DNA of 64,000 nucleotides from Daldinia sp. FL1419 (Eukaryota > Ascomycota > Sordariomycetes > Xylariales > Hypoxylaceae). This document shows positions 34,903 through 46,844 of this stretch, one piece after another; position 1 is the first letter of the stretch, and each line of letters opens with the position of its first letter. The translations under genes and the position numbers were made by a program. Below the pieces are notes generated by a model. That model had not been told where the DNA came from and ran no database searches. It saw nothing but the letters and a program-made list of their open reading frames with translations. The DNA lies in NCBI GenBank assembly GCA_025201765.1, contig MU623353.1, positions 124,001-188,000 of the forward strand, written 5' to 3'.

Positions 34903-37760
34903 CTCCATGGTCTATGGTTGGTTGGGTGTGTTGAGTACCTAGGTATATTTATAATTTATCGTATGACCTTGGTCATATCCCGCTTGTCAGGCGGTTGGCG
35001 CTTTATGTGTATGTTGATATTTGTTTTCCAAGATTGTAATCCGTCAACAGTGTCCTAAATTAGGTACTTTTAATCAACCTATACCCCAACCAATTTATCC
35101 ATCTCTCCATCCATGCCCATATCCTCTCCAGATCCTCCCCCACTCCTTCCTAGCCTGTAGCATTTGCGCAATCCTTCTTGGTAAAAGTCGTAATTTTGTG
35201 CAGCCCAGCACATTTTGCCCTGTATCCCGGGAGAAGTGCATAGCACATTGTCTTACTACAATAGTAGTCAAATTATATTCCATCATCACCACCTGAGATG
35301 TGGGATCAAGATTTTCGAGACGATTATCATAATCTTATTTCAGTGTCGATAAGTATCCTCAGCCTCGTTTTTTTGAATCTGGGCGTGATAGTAGGTGCTT
35401 TGTAGCCTGTTTGGACGTGGTTGCTCTGCTCAGTTCTTTCATCTTGAGCGTGCCCAAGTTCTTTGGTGTGGTTAGTGACTTTTGCGTTGTTGTTATATAA
35501 GATAGGCAATGTACTTACTATATATATAAATCTTTTGTCTTATTCACAGCCGCGAGTAGCAGGGACGACACGTTCTGGGGGATGTAATACGGCCATTTCT
35601 GCCAGAAGGTTAAGCGCGCATATGCTGAGGGTTACTCTAATCAATACCCATCAAGTACAACGAGAGCAACTAGAAAAAAAATATGTACCTTAAAATGCTT
35701 TAAGCATCGTGGTATAGCGTAGCGTAACTTGATGCCCATCAGGATACCGCCCACTCTCAACAATCAACAAGCCATCTTGACTATCAGGCACTATAATCAC
35801 ATCAATCGAATATGCAGACCTTTAACTCAATTCCTCCCGGTTCTACTGCCTCATGAGTTTTCCCCTGTACATTAAATCACATTGCTATGCAATACGCAGT
35901 GTCATGGACACGCTTGACTAACAAGCAAGAGGTGAAGTCGCTGCACAGAAGAGCCATTTGCAGCCACGAAGGCGCTGGTGTTCTGTATATTGCTAGCTTG
36001 TGACATGTACTTCCTCATCGGGCAGTCTAACGGGTTTTAGAAAAGAGATCAAAAGAATGTTATTGCTGAGTGATATAGTGGCTGTAGTCTCAACAACAGG
36101 TGATGCTAGAGAGGTATGTACGATGATATGACTTGAGGAAGGGAATGGTTAGATAGTTGAACTTGGCTAATTGGGGTCAAAATTAACTTACTAGTCTTGT
36201 GCAAGTTCGCTAATGTTTCCCTTTTATTTTGATCTTGTTGCCAGGTAACCGCCATGGCGTGATAAGGTCGCTGGGGATATTATTGTCCGCGAGCCTGATT
36301 ATTGGTGGGTTTTGTCAAGATGCAAGGAATAGGTTGCAAAATGCTATGATGCCGAGTATCTAGTATCAGAATGAATTTATCATGTAATAAGGAAGGGAGT
36401 AAAATGTAGGCACGCTACCTTGAATATTAGGACAATTAAGGTGTCGATAACCTTGAAGAATAATAAGAGTAATGAAGGAAAGTAATAAGGAATGACATAT
36501 TGTTTGTGGTTGAAGTGTTTGGTATTTATCAATCATGTTCAAGATTGGAACTTGATGTTACCAATAAAGTATGATGATATTGGTTGTAGTAGTGATGATG
36601 GTAGTGAAGAGGTTGATGATGATGGGAGAGTAGAATGTGATTTTGAAGGGGGGGGGATGGGGTGATATTTATATGCCCCCAGGTGAAGGTGGTGTAGAAC
36701 AGTAAAAATAAGAAGTGGCAGAAAAGTCAGGCAGAATAGATAAGAGTCAGTAAGAATTGGCCATAGCAACGAGGCAGCAAACAATAATTCTCGTTTCCGA
36801 GGAAGGTACACTGTAGATACTTGAGGTTTTTGATTGGGTTCTTTCCTCATCTCGAGGAAGACTTAGCTACATACACAGTGCACCTGCATATTTTAGGGGA
36901 GGCATGCCCACTACATACACTATGTACCTTATCTGCCTCTTATTGACACTGCCTAGTATGCACAGGTGACTCGTCAAGTTAGTGCGGATAGTGCCAGTGC
37001 AAACTTTGAAGACGACCCAATTCGTACATGTATGCCTCGATTGGGTGGATACAAACATACACTAGCATGTTTTAACTGTGTGGAATTAGGAACAGTGCCT
37101 ACACGCATTCATGTATTTCCCAGTACGTACAGTATGTATCTACCTCATAAGCTCATCTAGACCCAGTTAGTACTGCTCTTTCTTTGGTTCAGGAAAAAAA
37201 ACAGTACAATTTTTATTATCATATGCAAATTAACATGGAAATAAAGAAAATATCTTTTTCAGGAAAAAAAGAATAAAATTTTTTTTGCACCTGCCACTCT
37301 AAGATACTTAGACCAAAGGAACCAGATGATCTATTATGATGAACATTGTACTGCATTCTTCTTACAGGCAGGCATATTGAGGTGCGTAAAACCATTAGGA
37401 TTTGATTGTGAAAGCTTCATACCTATGTCCTATGGCCTACTTAGGTACTTGGTTAGGTAACTTACCTGTTTAAACTGTGCCGTTCTGTCATGATCATGAA
37501 TACCCTGTATCCTGTTTACATGTATTCAGGCACCTACCTTAGGTACCTCAGGTATTCTTGTATGCCTACCTAGCACGTGAAGCCAGATGGACGAACCAGA
37601 CTTGTCAACGACGTTATACTATGTGTGTACCTATATATCGGGTAGCTGCCTTGCAGCAAAATTCAGTCCAAAGTCTCAGACTGTTCGCACCTTCCCTCCA
37701 GATCCAACCAAATTCCCGTACACTTCATAGAGCAGCATGATAGCAGTCTTAATCATCAAG
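34903..37760. other. Long AT-rich gene-poor region
   Basis: No protein family signature on either strand. TACCTA/TAGGTA motif copies appear around 37437-37470 and 37528-37555. The open frames are under 105 codons and look random. Confidence 0.4.
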
Positions 37761-37832
37761 TCCGAATTGGTGTAGTGGTTTAACATTCGGGATTCTCGTT
37801 CCTGAGCCCGGGGTTCGATTCCCCGATTCGGA
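37761..37832 (+). tRNA. tRNA-Glu (anticodon CTC)
   Basis: 72-nt cloverleaf without intron. The acceptor stem TCCGAAT pairs with ATTCGGA. The D arm contains the A-box-like TGGTGTAGTGGTT. The anticodon stem CGGGA/TCCTG (one G-U) encloses loop TTCTCGT with anticodon CTC. The T arm CCGGGGTTCGATTCCCCG carries the B box GGTTCGATTCC. A TTTTT Pol III terminator follows within a few bases of the 3' end. CCA is not encoded, as in eukaryotes. Confidence 0.96.
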
Positions 37833-39732
37833 ATTCCTTTTTGAACTTATCCTCCATAGACACTACGAAATCTGCAAAAAAAAAAAAAACTTCTATTGAT
37901 ATTGCAGTTGCACCTTCATTTTTCCCTAGTGATGTGTTTCAGTAATGTTCCTTTACTTTATATCCCCCCTATTTTCACTTCCCTTACTTTTTTACGTAAG
38001 CAATCTCTAAATTTATTCGTTCCCAAAAGCTTTCTATGAAATGTAGGTACTTAATATATCATAAGGCGGACCAAGAAGCGAGAAAACAACTTCGTCCGCG
38101 AGAAGCTCTATGTACTATGAAACTGCAATATTCTTAGATATAGAATAGGTACCTACTTTGTTCTAACTATACGTAACTAGAACAACTAGAAACTTGACAA
38201 TATAGGTTGGAAGGTAGCTTAGCCCCTATTCGATGGCGTGACAAATTCACCATGAATAATAGCTGCTTGAACTTCAGGCGATGCCTTAATGTTAAGAAAT
38301 AGCGGCACAGAGTTGAATCATTGTGCTGGAAATTATTTTCTATGCCTCGCAGTGAGTTTTGAATTAACGACTGGAATCGTGCATATCTAAGGATGTCTTT
38401 CTATTCTAGAAACCTCGCCTGGGGCCCCAGTAGATTGCAAAACCGACGATAACTATTGAAATGATTTTTCCCTAGCATTAGAGAGTAAAAGAAGATAATA
38501 TGGAGTTGCATATTAATCTTACCTAATTACTTGGTTAGTAAGTTCCCCAAAGTTCGTCATTTTTGGATTACGATAAGCGTTAGTCGGATCATCTCGCTAC
38601 TGTACTTTGGGATTTGTTGATCGGTAAGTATCACGATAGCACATTGCTTTTAACTTTAACTTGCTGGTTAATGCTCTTTCTTTACAAGTATAAATTTTGT
38701 CAAAATAATCGTTAGCCACCTATGTATATTATGTAGTTAAACCACGACCGCGTGGCGTATCGTCAGCCTCTAGATCCATCGAATGTGGCTATACACTCCT
38801 AACCGGTTACGGTTAGCGGATCTAGCACAATACGGTCCCGAATCTTCAACGGTCCCATGGGGTTTTTTCGGTGCGCGGGGAATGCCTGTAATATAGGAGT
38901 AAACAAATGCGCGTGCCTATGTCAGAGCTGAAAAGGAGAATGAGGCGATTGACCACCCATGGTTATACCTCCTTGTGCAATCCGATAAGTTAGGTACATT
39001 TTTAAATTTGGCTTAAATTAATTGTCATTTACCTAAAATGAAATGATCTATTAATCTCTATTACCAACAATTCTGTGGCTCTATTAAATAGTCAATTCTC
39101 TATCTAAACCAAGTGCAGTTTTATAAGCCGTATAGACGACATATTCTAACTACGGTCAGTTACCTCTGCAGAAAGGAATCCTATACAATGGGCGAGAGTA
39201 GCTGGACCTAGGTATAGGTTCTCCAAGTCTCGAGCGGCGCAAAACTAGCGAATCCTCCCTCATTAATTTCATAAGTCGGCATTTAGATATCAAGTTAATA
39301 TGTTAAGCAAACGAAGCCAACCGCGGTGTACTCTCGGATGCGAGGAGAACGCCCTTCATCCCTAGCAAACGGACAGATGTTACCTCCCTGCTAGAAAGCA
39401 TGGGGAAGCAATAAAGTAGATATACATAATACGGAGAAACACAACCGCCAGACGTACTGATCTGTCTGACTTGACCCTTGCTAAAACTCTTATTGGTGGC
39501 GTCTTACCCTGGTCCTTCAACAAAAAGCTCAAGGGCTGTGCCACAACTGATTACCGTTGATGAACAGTAATCCTGCAGGCTGTGGAGATACCCCGTTGCC
39601 GAGAGCTGATATTAACATATGAAGATTCTCCAGGCATAAAAGGTGCTGTCGGTCGCAGGATTTGAATTGGGCCGGCATATTTTCCGTGTTTATGAGGTGC
39701 CAGTTATATACCATCGTCATATTACCGCGAAG
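37833..39732. other. AT-rich intergenic region
   Basis: An A-run lies at 37876-37889. Two short coding-like stretches on the minus strand at about 38220-38520 (one starting with a signal-peptide-like MQLHIIFFYSLML) are separated by stops and unidentified. Otherwise nothing is seen. Confidence 0.4.
37837..37841 (+). terminator. Pol III terminator of tRNA-Glu
   Basis: T5 run directly after the tRNA 3' end, the usual RNA polymerase III stop signal. Confidence 0.75.
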
Positions 39733-41170
39733 ATGAAAGAGACAAGAGAACAAAATATTTCTGGGGCTAAGTATAAGCCAAAAGTTCTCATTGTCGGCGC
39801 CGGCCTTGCGGGTCTTACCCTCGCTCAGGTGTTCCGGAAGAATGGCATACGATTCGAGATCTTTGAGCGAGACGAGCACGAAGTCGCCAGAACCCAGGGC
39901 TGGTCCTTGACCGTGCACTCGTTAGTATCGACCTCCCAACTACCATAACTTCATGCAAGTCTAAAACATACGTCACTCTTATAGAATCCTAGATGACCTA
40001 CTCAAGGCATTCCCTGACGACATGCCCAACTTTAAAGACACCACTCATCATCTCAACCCTCTCAACTTGGAAACTCAGGTTGTTTTCTATTTTCATAACG
40101 ACCGACTCGGCACGGAAAACTCTCCTTCTACTCCCACCCTACGGGTCAACCGCTTGCAGCTCCGGCAATGGCTAGCAACCGGTTTCAAAGTTCAGTATGG
40201 TAGAGTTGTAAATAAAATTGAAAGAATAGGTGATGAGATGGTACTCTCTTTTACGAACGGCACCACCGCTATGGGCGACATCGTGATCGGTGCCGACGGC
40301 GCAAATAGCATTGGTGAGTATCCTCTGTCCGTTCATAACCAATCTACGGAGCCCAAATGAGCTAATACACTTCCAGTGAGAGAGCATGTGTTAGGGAAGC
40401 CTAATAAAGAGGTACTGAAGAATATCCCGCTTAGTTCCATAACTGGAGAAATCGTCCTGAGCGGTGAGCCTTTCGTGCGCCAGTTAGAGATCGCACACAG
40501 CATGGCTATTATACCAGTTACTAGCGGAGACGGCTGGAATAACCTATTCATGGGCCTCACCAAGATATCACCAGATGGTCTTTCGGGTGAATTCTTCTGG
40601 GTTCTTGGATGGCATGACCCTCTTGCTGAGCACACTGGTCGCGCAGCAGTCAACAGCATTTCCAAGGCGGAACGTCTGGATATTGCGAAGAAGATGACTG
40701 CTCACATGGACCCCAAATTTAGACGTATTATCGAGGAAACCCCCGTAGAAGGAGTTAGGGAGATTGGGTGGGTTCCAACGGACTGCCATCTTGACGAGGT
40801 ACCGCTTGGAAGGGCAATTCTTCTCGGTGACGCCGTACACTTGATGCTACCATTCAAGGCCGAAGGCGGTATACACGCTATGCGTGATGCGCTCCTCTTG
40901 GGTAAGCTTATAACGGAGCTAGACGCTTCGGACGACGCCGCACTGAACCGTCTGCTCACTACGTTCTATGGGGAAGTATTGCCTCGTGGGGCTGAAGCTG
41001 TTGAACTCTCTAGATACTTTCAGCACGTCTTTAGGAAGAGCAAGACCGGTGTTGAAGCTTGGGGGCATCCCGTCAAGAGCCTGCCCGACGAGAGACTGGA
41101 AATAGGGCCTGAAGGGGTTCGCAGCATAGCGAAAGGGATTTGCAAGCTAAGCCTTGTCCCGAGTACATAG
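39733..41170 (+). CDS. FAD-dependent monooxygenase (PHBH-fold, salicylate hydroxylase-like family)
   Basis: Predicted flavoprotein hydroxylase or epoxidase acting on an aromatic or polyketide/terpenoid-type substrate with NAD(P)H and O2. Exons 39733-39920, 39985-40313 and 40377-41170 give 436 aa, in frame. The Rossmann dinucleotide motif GAGLAGL is at residues 22-28. The acidic ribose-binding residue is in FEIFERD. The second motif GADGANSI (about 165-172) is split by intron 2 and rejoined to VREHVLGK. The FAD-contact motif GDAVHLMLPFKAEGG begins at about residue 323 (GDxxHxxxP class). No membrane anchor or signal is evident, so it is probably cytosolic. It is isolated by long AT-rich DNA. 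Together with the P450 fragment and efflux pump to the left it suggests an accessory metabolic locus, but the substrate is unknown. Confidence 0.9.
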
Positions 41171-41534
41171 CAAAGTTAGTCGTCCCTTGCATAACGTCTT
41201 AAGGATAATACCTATTTACGGTACATAGTATTTATCAAATCGTTAAGCTAGCCCATAAAAAACCACCAGTGAAACAGGTAGATACCTACCTATACAGTAA
41301 ACACAAGTACTTAACGGTTAGAACTAACCCAACCAAATACTATGCTTTAGCAGTATATGAGTTGGTTAAGTTATTATTAATTCCTTTGATTTGTTACTAT
41401 TTCGTATTTTATATCTACCTGCAAAGGGGATATCTCTACACAACAACGTTGGAGATAACCAATGATTGATGCAATACATAGCAACCTTTTATATATCTTG
41501 TATACCCCTGTAATTACCCCTATCCACATATCCT

Positions 41535-41576
41535 CCAACAGCCAACAGCCAACAGCCAACAGCCAACAACCAACAG
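41535..41576. repeat. Heptanucleotide tandem repeat (CCAACAG)6
   Basis: Six tandem 7-bp units, the fifth with one substitution (CCAACAA), read directly. Confidence 0.92.
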
Positions 41577-42644
41577 TTATAGTATATTGATAGGGACCAT
41601 ATCCAATGGAATAAGATGATATATCTTGCTTACCCTGCACTAGTAGTAGCAATGACTAAAGTTTATCTACTATGAGCATATTGCGCCCAAAACAACACAG
41701 GCGCAAATACGCATGTGGAGGAAACGATTAGGGGCAGGCAAGGAAGGAAAATACCTTGGTATCCAGGTATAGTTGCTTAGGAAGTCAAAAAAAACCTACC
41801 TACACATCGTCAAACAGACGCAAACTTGACAAGATATTCCGATAGATAAGAAACCAGTACACTAAGCGTCAACGTTTTTCTAATTTTCCACCAAGGATGA
41901 CTCTTTATTCTACTGTCAACTACGAAAATATTATTAACAAATAGCACGAAGAGAAGAACCTACCTGCGGAAACAATCACGTTGTTTCGCGAGAGAATCTA
42001 AACCACAAAACATACACAACTACGTCTAGAATTATTCTTTGCTCTATGCAACCAATCCATAGTTCTAGAAAAGCACGCAATGATGGTGAGTATTTTAACC
42101 TGAACCTTACCTACCCGTGTTTGTACCAAACAAAAGTCCGGAGAGTGATTATGCTAATCATCATAGCAATCAAGGTCGGCCTCAATATACATATATGTAA
42201 CATGTTCATGACGCCCACCGTGCCCTTTATGTCGTAACTCCAGTACAAGGAGCCCAACCACCTACCTGGGTACATAAGATACCTATAATGGTTATGACCT
42301 AGTCACACTATGTATCTTAAGAGGTATATTCCAAAACGTTGTCACTTCTTAAACCCAAGTACCTTAGCTACCTACCAGGCTGGTATGTGAAGCGATATCC
42401 TTGCACCCCGCCAATAAAATTCAATTATAAAAGAGTAACCACCAGTGAATCACGTCGTATCCAAGGTATGTATGGTTGCGACCCACTTCGTTTCCTTAAA
42501 ATTCACATATTCATTGATGCACCCAATGCAAGGTCTGATCCGAACCTACGGATCAGTACCAAAGTAACAGAGCAAGGTGACTGACCTTCTGAGCCACCTA
42601 AATGGGGGGGGGGCGCGATGTTTCCAACCCTCCGGGTATAGCAA

Positions 42645-42672
42645 CATACCTACCTAGTAGGTAGCTACCTTA
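42645..42672. repeat. TACCTA/TAGGTA palindromic motif cluster
   Basis: acatacctacctagtaggta followed by gctacctt. Upstream of the BTB gene by about 210 bp. Confidence 0.7.
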
Positions 42673-42885
42673 ACACGTCCAAAACGAAATATATAAACCT
42701 CTTGACACTCCTACGGCGAGGTAACTCCTTTCCTCTCCTTTACATCTTCCAAGTCACTCGACCCATTTCTAAATAATTAGACACCTTTAAGTCTAACCCT
42801 TCCTACTAATCATCGTTTTACCAAAACAATATTCCCAAAGGCTTCACCTCACACCAGAAAGCACTCCGAAGCACCGCCCTTCAAC

Positions 42886-43843
42886 ATGTCCCACCAATCT
42901 GCGACCATGTTTTTCGACCGCTTCTACAGCACCCATAAGGACAGGGCCATGCTGATGATCGAGCCTAAGTTCGTTCCCTTTGAGCCAGGAGAGTACGATG
43001 AGTAAGTAATCCCGTATACGATTAGTCCCAAGGTAGCTATGTTTCCTAACATTCCCAGGGCTCCTGACGCCATTGTCTCCATAGAAGGGTCCGATAGGAC
43101 TTGGTCTATGCATAGCAAGGCTCTGAGCAGCCACAGCAACTTCTTTCGAAGGGCCTTCTCCGGTAAATTTCGTGTAAGTATAGTCGTGGGTTCTACATAA
43201 TATCTAGGTAGGTAGTTATATTCTAACCCGAAACCAGGAGGCCGGTACAAAGGAAATCAAGCTGCACGAAATCAAGCTGCACGAAATCAAGGAAGTGATG
43301 GTTGAATTCATCATGAGATACGTTTACGAAGGCTGTAAGTTATATGAATAATTTCTTATTACAAACTATAACCTACCTGTTTCTCTAAACAAAGCCACGC
43401 CATCAATCAAAACACACACTAACTAACCATTTATACGCGACACAGGGTATCCGGCAATCTACAGCGTCGTAGGCGTACAGGACGACATTCCCCAAGTGAT
43501 GCCAAAGATCGCAGAGATCATGCTAGTGGCAGATTACCTAGATATGCCCAATCTCTGCTACCAAGCGTATCGGCGGATCCAGACCAAGATATCGAGGATC
43601 GTGGTGGATGCTCGATCCAACATCCAGTTTCAGCATTACATCTTCGTCAAGCAACAGCCATTCCTCAAAGCAGCGAGGATCCTAGCGGGAAGCGGTACGC
43701 CCCTGGGCGTCGAGTACGCCAAAAACATCAGAACCTTCTTTCGCAATCTCCGCGGGAAGAATGCCCTCCCTGAAGCGTTGGCGGCGTTCTGTGAGGCTTT
43801 CGAGGACGACTTCTCGATAGTCGAGCTTGAGCTACAATGGTAG
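42886..43843 (+). CDS. BTB/POZ domain protein
   Basis: Small protein of 241 aa from four exons: 42886-43001, 43059-43173, 43238-43334 and 43446-43843, all in frame. The BTB/POZ fold covers about residues 28-140. WSMHSKALSSHSNFFRRAFSG is the typical 'H..L...S.FF...F.G' core. EIKL...VMVEFIMRYVYEG is the 'F..ll.ylYtg' segment, completed by TG|G splicing to WYP. IAEIMLVADYLDMPNLCYQA is the BACK-like exit helix pair. The C-terminal helical part lacks a kelch, MATH or zinc-finger partner domain. This BTB-only architecture is common and expanded in Pezizomycotina; partners such as cullin 3 are inference. A 15-bp tandem duplication in exon 3 duplicates HEIKL inside the domain. Confidence 0.88.
43253..43290 (+). 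repeat. 15-bp tandem duplication within the BTB coding exon
   Basis: gaaatcaagctgcac occurs twice and is followed by a partial third copy (gaaatcaa). It encodes repeated EIKLH. Confidence 0.92.
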
Positions 43844-44520
43844 CTACAAGTGGAGAAGAGATGCTGGGTCCGGCCATATTAGTTGTCGTCGGGATCAACT
43901 CGAACATGAAGGAAAAGGAGAGATGTTTTGTTCTACTTAGACTTGTACTTAATGCTCTGTCATACCGACATTATTCGGGATACCGACGAAATCCTACTTG
44001 TACCATTGGAGCTTAGGTAGCTATACCTAAGAGCTCATATCTATGTCTTATGATGACGATCTTCATAATAATAATACTCCCTTTTTCCCAAATTAGTGTC
44101 TAGTGCTAGCATGCTTTACTGAAACTTGATCGAATGCGTCATTGTCTTACAAATAGATCATAAAGACATTCGCCACAATAGTATATTTCGTAGGCGTGAA
44201 AAGTAAGCAACGAATTAAAGTGGGTACCAAAAGGGGTAAGGGGTAAATTCCCCAGCCAAAGACTAATAATTCCCATCAGGACGGATAGAAATCAACACTC
44301 ATAAAACTACAGGGTTGAAGAACAAGCTGCATGATATAATATTTCAAATTATTGCATCGCGTTCTAATAGCTAATTCTAGCAAGCACAAAATAATAAAAA
44401 AGCTAGCCATGTATGCTCCCCGGGTATGTGCCCATGCACTTTCCTCCGCCGAAATCCGTAATACAAAGTAATCGAAATGAAAAGCCAGATCATTAGACAT
44501 TATACGCGGGTACTCGAATA
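43844..44520. other. Convergent intergenic spacer
   Basis: 3' regions of the BTB and DUF2985-type genes. No coding signal. Confidence 0.45.
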
Positions 44521-46074
44521 TCATCGCGTATCTGGGTATATCTTCTGCTCGTCTTCTGTCTTGGTATGCTCGATCGGGATCCCCCGTATCTCTTCGCTCG
44601 CCGCATCGTCATTCGCCTCGCTCTGGCGGCCCTGTTCAAGAGCCCTCTCTGCTTTAAGTTGCTTCTCCGTATCACCGTGCTTCTTCCCGCGCGCCCGGAT
44701 CTTGTCGAACGCCTCACGTGTTAAGTCTTGGCGGAACATGCGCTCCACGACGTCCTTCTTACGAGTCCGTCGTCCCCCAATGCTGATCAGGATGCCGGCT
44801 GTAATGTTCACCGCGATGGAACAACTAAGGATCGTGGCAGTTATCGCCATAGGTCGTACGTGGTAGTCGATGCCGTAAGTTGTCGCGCCCAACGCGATTT
44901 GTAGGCACGAGTGGATGTCGAGAAGCGTCACTATTGCAACCAACCAATTCAGGGGAAATGCATAGTGGGTCTTGGTTTCGTGCGGCTTGTAGAAGGTATG
45001 TGATTTGGCAAACTTGGTCTGGTGATACACAAGTCGTGCTTCTTGTTGTGGTGTTAATACCGACAATTCGTCGCGCGCCGCCTCGAGGTCCGCGTTCGTT
45101 GGCAAGTCGTTCTTATCACGTAGTTTTCCCATGCGCTTCTTCTGCCGCAATTTCCATGTTAGGCGGTGATAGTGCGCTATATACGCCATATGATAGGTGT
45201 CGATAGCACGAAAAGGCGCCAAGCCGTCGCCGACAAGATTAAAAAGGGCGACCAGGACGTAGTCTATGACGTTAATGGCGTAAACCTGCTCTTCTCCAAC
45301 ATATATCCAACCAATCAAGAAGAGAACCCAAGCCAGACCAAAAAGCGTGATGAGTGTCGCGTATAGTGTTACCAGGAATCCAAGAGGCTTCCTTACATAC
45401 TGACCGAAAGCCTTCATGCTTCGCTTGAACCGAGATCGTCGTGAGTGTAACATGTGACGCACATAGTCATTAAGCTCATCCTTCTCCTCGTCCGTCCATC
45501 CGTCCAAGAATACTCCATCGGGGAGAACAGCATGCTCGAAGTTGAACCCTTCCTCTTTGCTCTTCTCCTCTCGAATAGGACCGTGTTCCGGCGCTATAGA
45601 TAGCTGGTACGTTGGCCGCCTGTTGATGAACCTGCCGAGGGAGGGCACGAAAAGAGAGTTCTGTATGTTGGTCACGTTGTTGAACGTAGACACTTCGGGA
45701 TCTGATCCAACTGTCAATACCTGTGTCTAAGCATTTATAACTTGTCTAAAACCCTTACCTATTACATCGAGTAGATCTGCGATGTTTTGATCAAGTTCGG
45801 TACGTCCCCTCGGCGTGTGAAAGAGAGCTGTACTAGTCGGTCTCGACTGCTCAGGAATCGGGGGCATACGAGAGCCATTCGTCCCCCTACGAGGCGGTAT
45901 CACCGCCAAACCTGGCCTCTTCCGGCCTTGACCTGTAGGGTCGGAACTCGAGCGACGGCGTCCATGATTATCTTGATATTCACGCTGCTCCTGCTGCTCC
46001 TGCTGCTGCCACGGGGGAGCGGTCGTCGCTGGTCGTTCCAAGTCAGGAAATTGAACGTGCGACTCATTAGACAT
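44521..46074 (-). CDS. DUF2985-type integral membrane protein
   Basis: Two exons (46074-45766 and 45720-44521), 502 aa. A disordered Gln/Arg/Pro-rich N-terminus of about 100 residues is followed by DPEVSTFNNVTNIQNSLFVPSLGRFINRRPTY, a block I associate with fungal DUF2985 (PLAC8-like) membrane proteins. At least four hydrophobic segments follow: LGFLVTLYATLITLFGLAWV and FLIGWIYV, YVLVALFNLVGDGLAPF, WLVAIVTLLDIHSCLQIALG, and TATILSCSIAVNITAGILISI. The basic cytosolic C-tail (GGRRTRKKDVVERMFRQDLT) is charged. The intron is only 45 nt with a GTAATA donor, chosen because it alone keeps frame; a nearby GTAAGG donor would leave 39 nt and shift frame. The molecular function is not known to me. Confidence 0.8.
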
Positions 46075-46844
46075 TATAATAAGTCTTTGGGGACGGTCAT
46101 AACGCGTCCAAGAAACTTTAATACGCGAAGATCAGATCTGACTCGGGGCATTCCCATATTAAAAGTGTTCTTTGATTTTTAGCATGAACTAAGAAAGGAT
46201 ATTATATTGCCCCTAACCACGTTTGCTATAACGATGACATCATACATCGCGGGTCGGGTTGGGTCCAGGGATCGAAACTTGGCTGTAACTCTACATAACC
46301 TAGCTTATCGGGCTTATCAGATCGATTTTGTAATACAGATCGTAGCTATGTACCTCTTTGAGCATATGTAATGGTGCATAACTGCCCGCATATGCAAAAC
46401 ATTTTTTTTCTCAAAATTCTTTTTTTCAAAACCACCAACTCCCTTTACCAATATATTTATAAGAATAATAAATAAACAGGTACTAGTGTTTCTTCCTAGT
46501 TCTAACTGAGGTTTTCGTGTCGACGGCGAATTGCTCGCCCGACATACGCCATTTTACCCCCCTGAAACCGGATTTCCCCTCGTGTAGTTCCTCGAAACTT
46601 CACTGGTGCTCTATGCCGATCTACCCCAGCACCGAAACCTGATGACGAGAACGATCGAATCTAACATACTAAACAAAGTAGTCTTAAAGCATATCGCGGG
46701 TTTTGGCTGAGACATTCTCTACAAAAATGATATTGCTTAGAACGCATACCCAGCGGTGAGAAAAGGGTTTGGGGTATACTGACTGAAAACACGACGTTCA
46801 CTTCATATATCCGATGAGCAGATCTGAATGGAGGCATCGTCTAA
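46075..46844. other. Intergenic spacer
   Basis: Promoter side of the DUF2985-type gene and 3' side of the MscL gene. No coding signal. Confidence 0.45.

Larger units (their letters stand above)
41171..42885. other. AT-rich intergenic region with minisatellite and palindromic motifs
   Basis: Contains a CCAACAG tandem repeat (41535-41576) and a TACCTA/TAGGTA palindrome cluster at 42645-42672. No gene recognised. Confidence 0.45.

Noticed and set aside
38220..38520. Minus-strand stretch with a signal-peptide-like start (MQLHIIFFYSLML) and a later run KASPEVQAAIIHGEF
   Set aside because: Stops separate the pieces and I found no convincing splice solution or homologue. Could be a small secreted protein relic, but unsupported.
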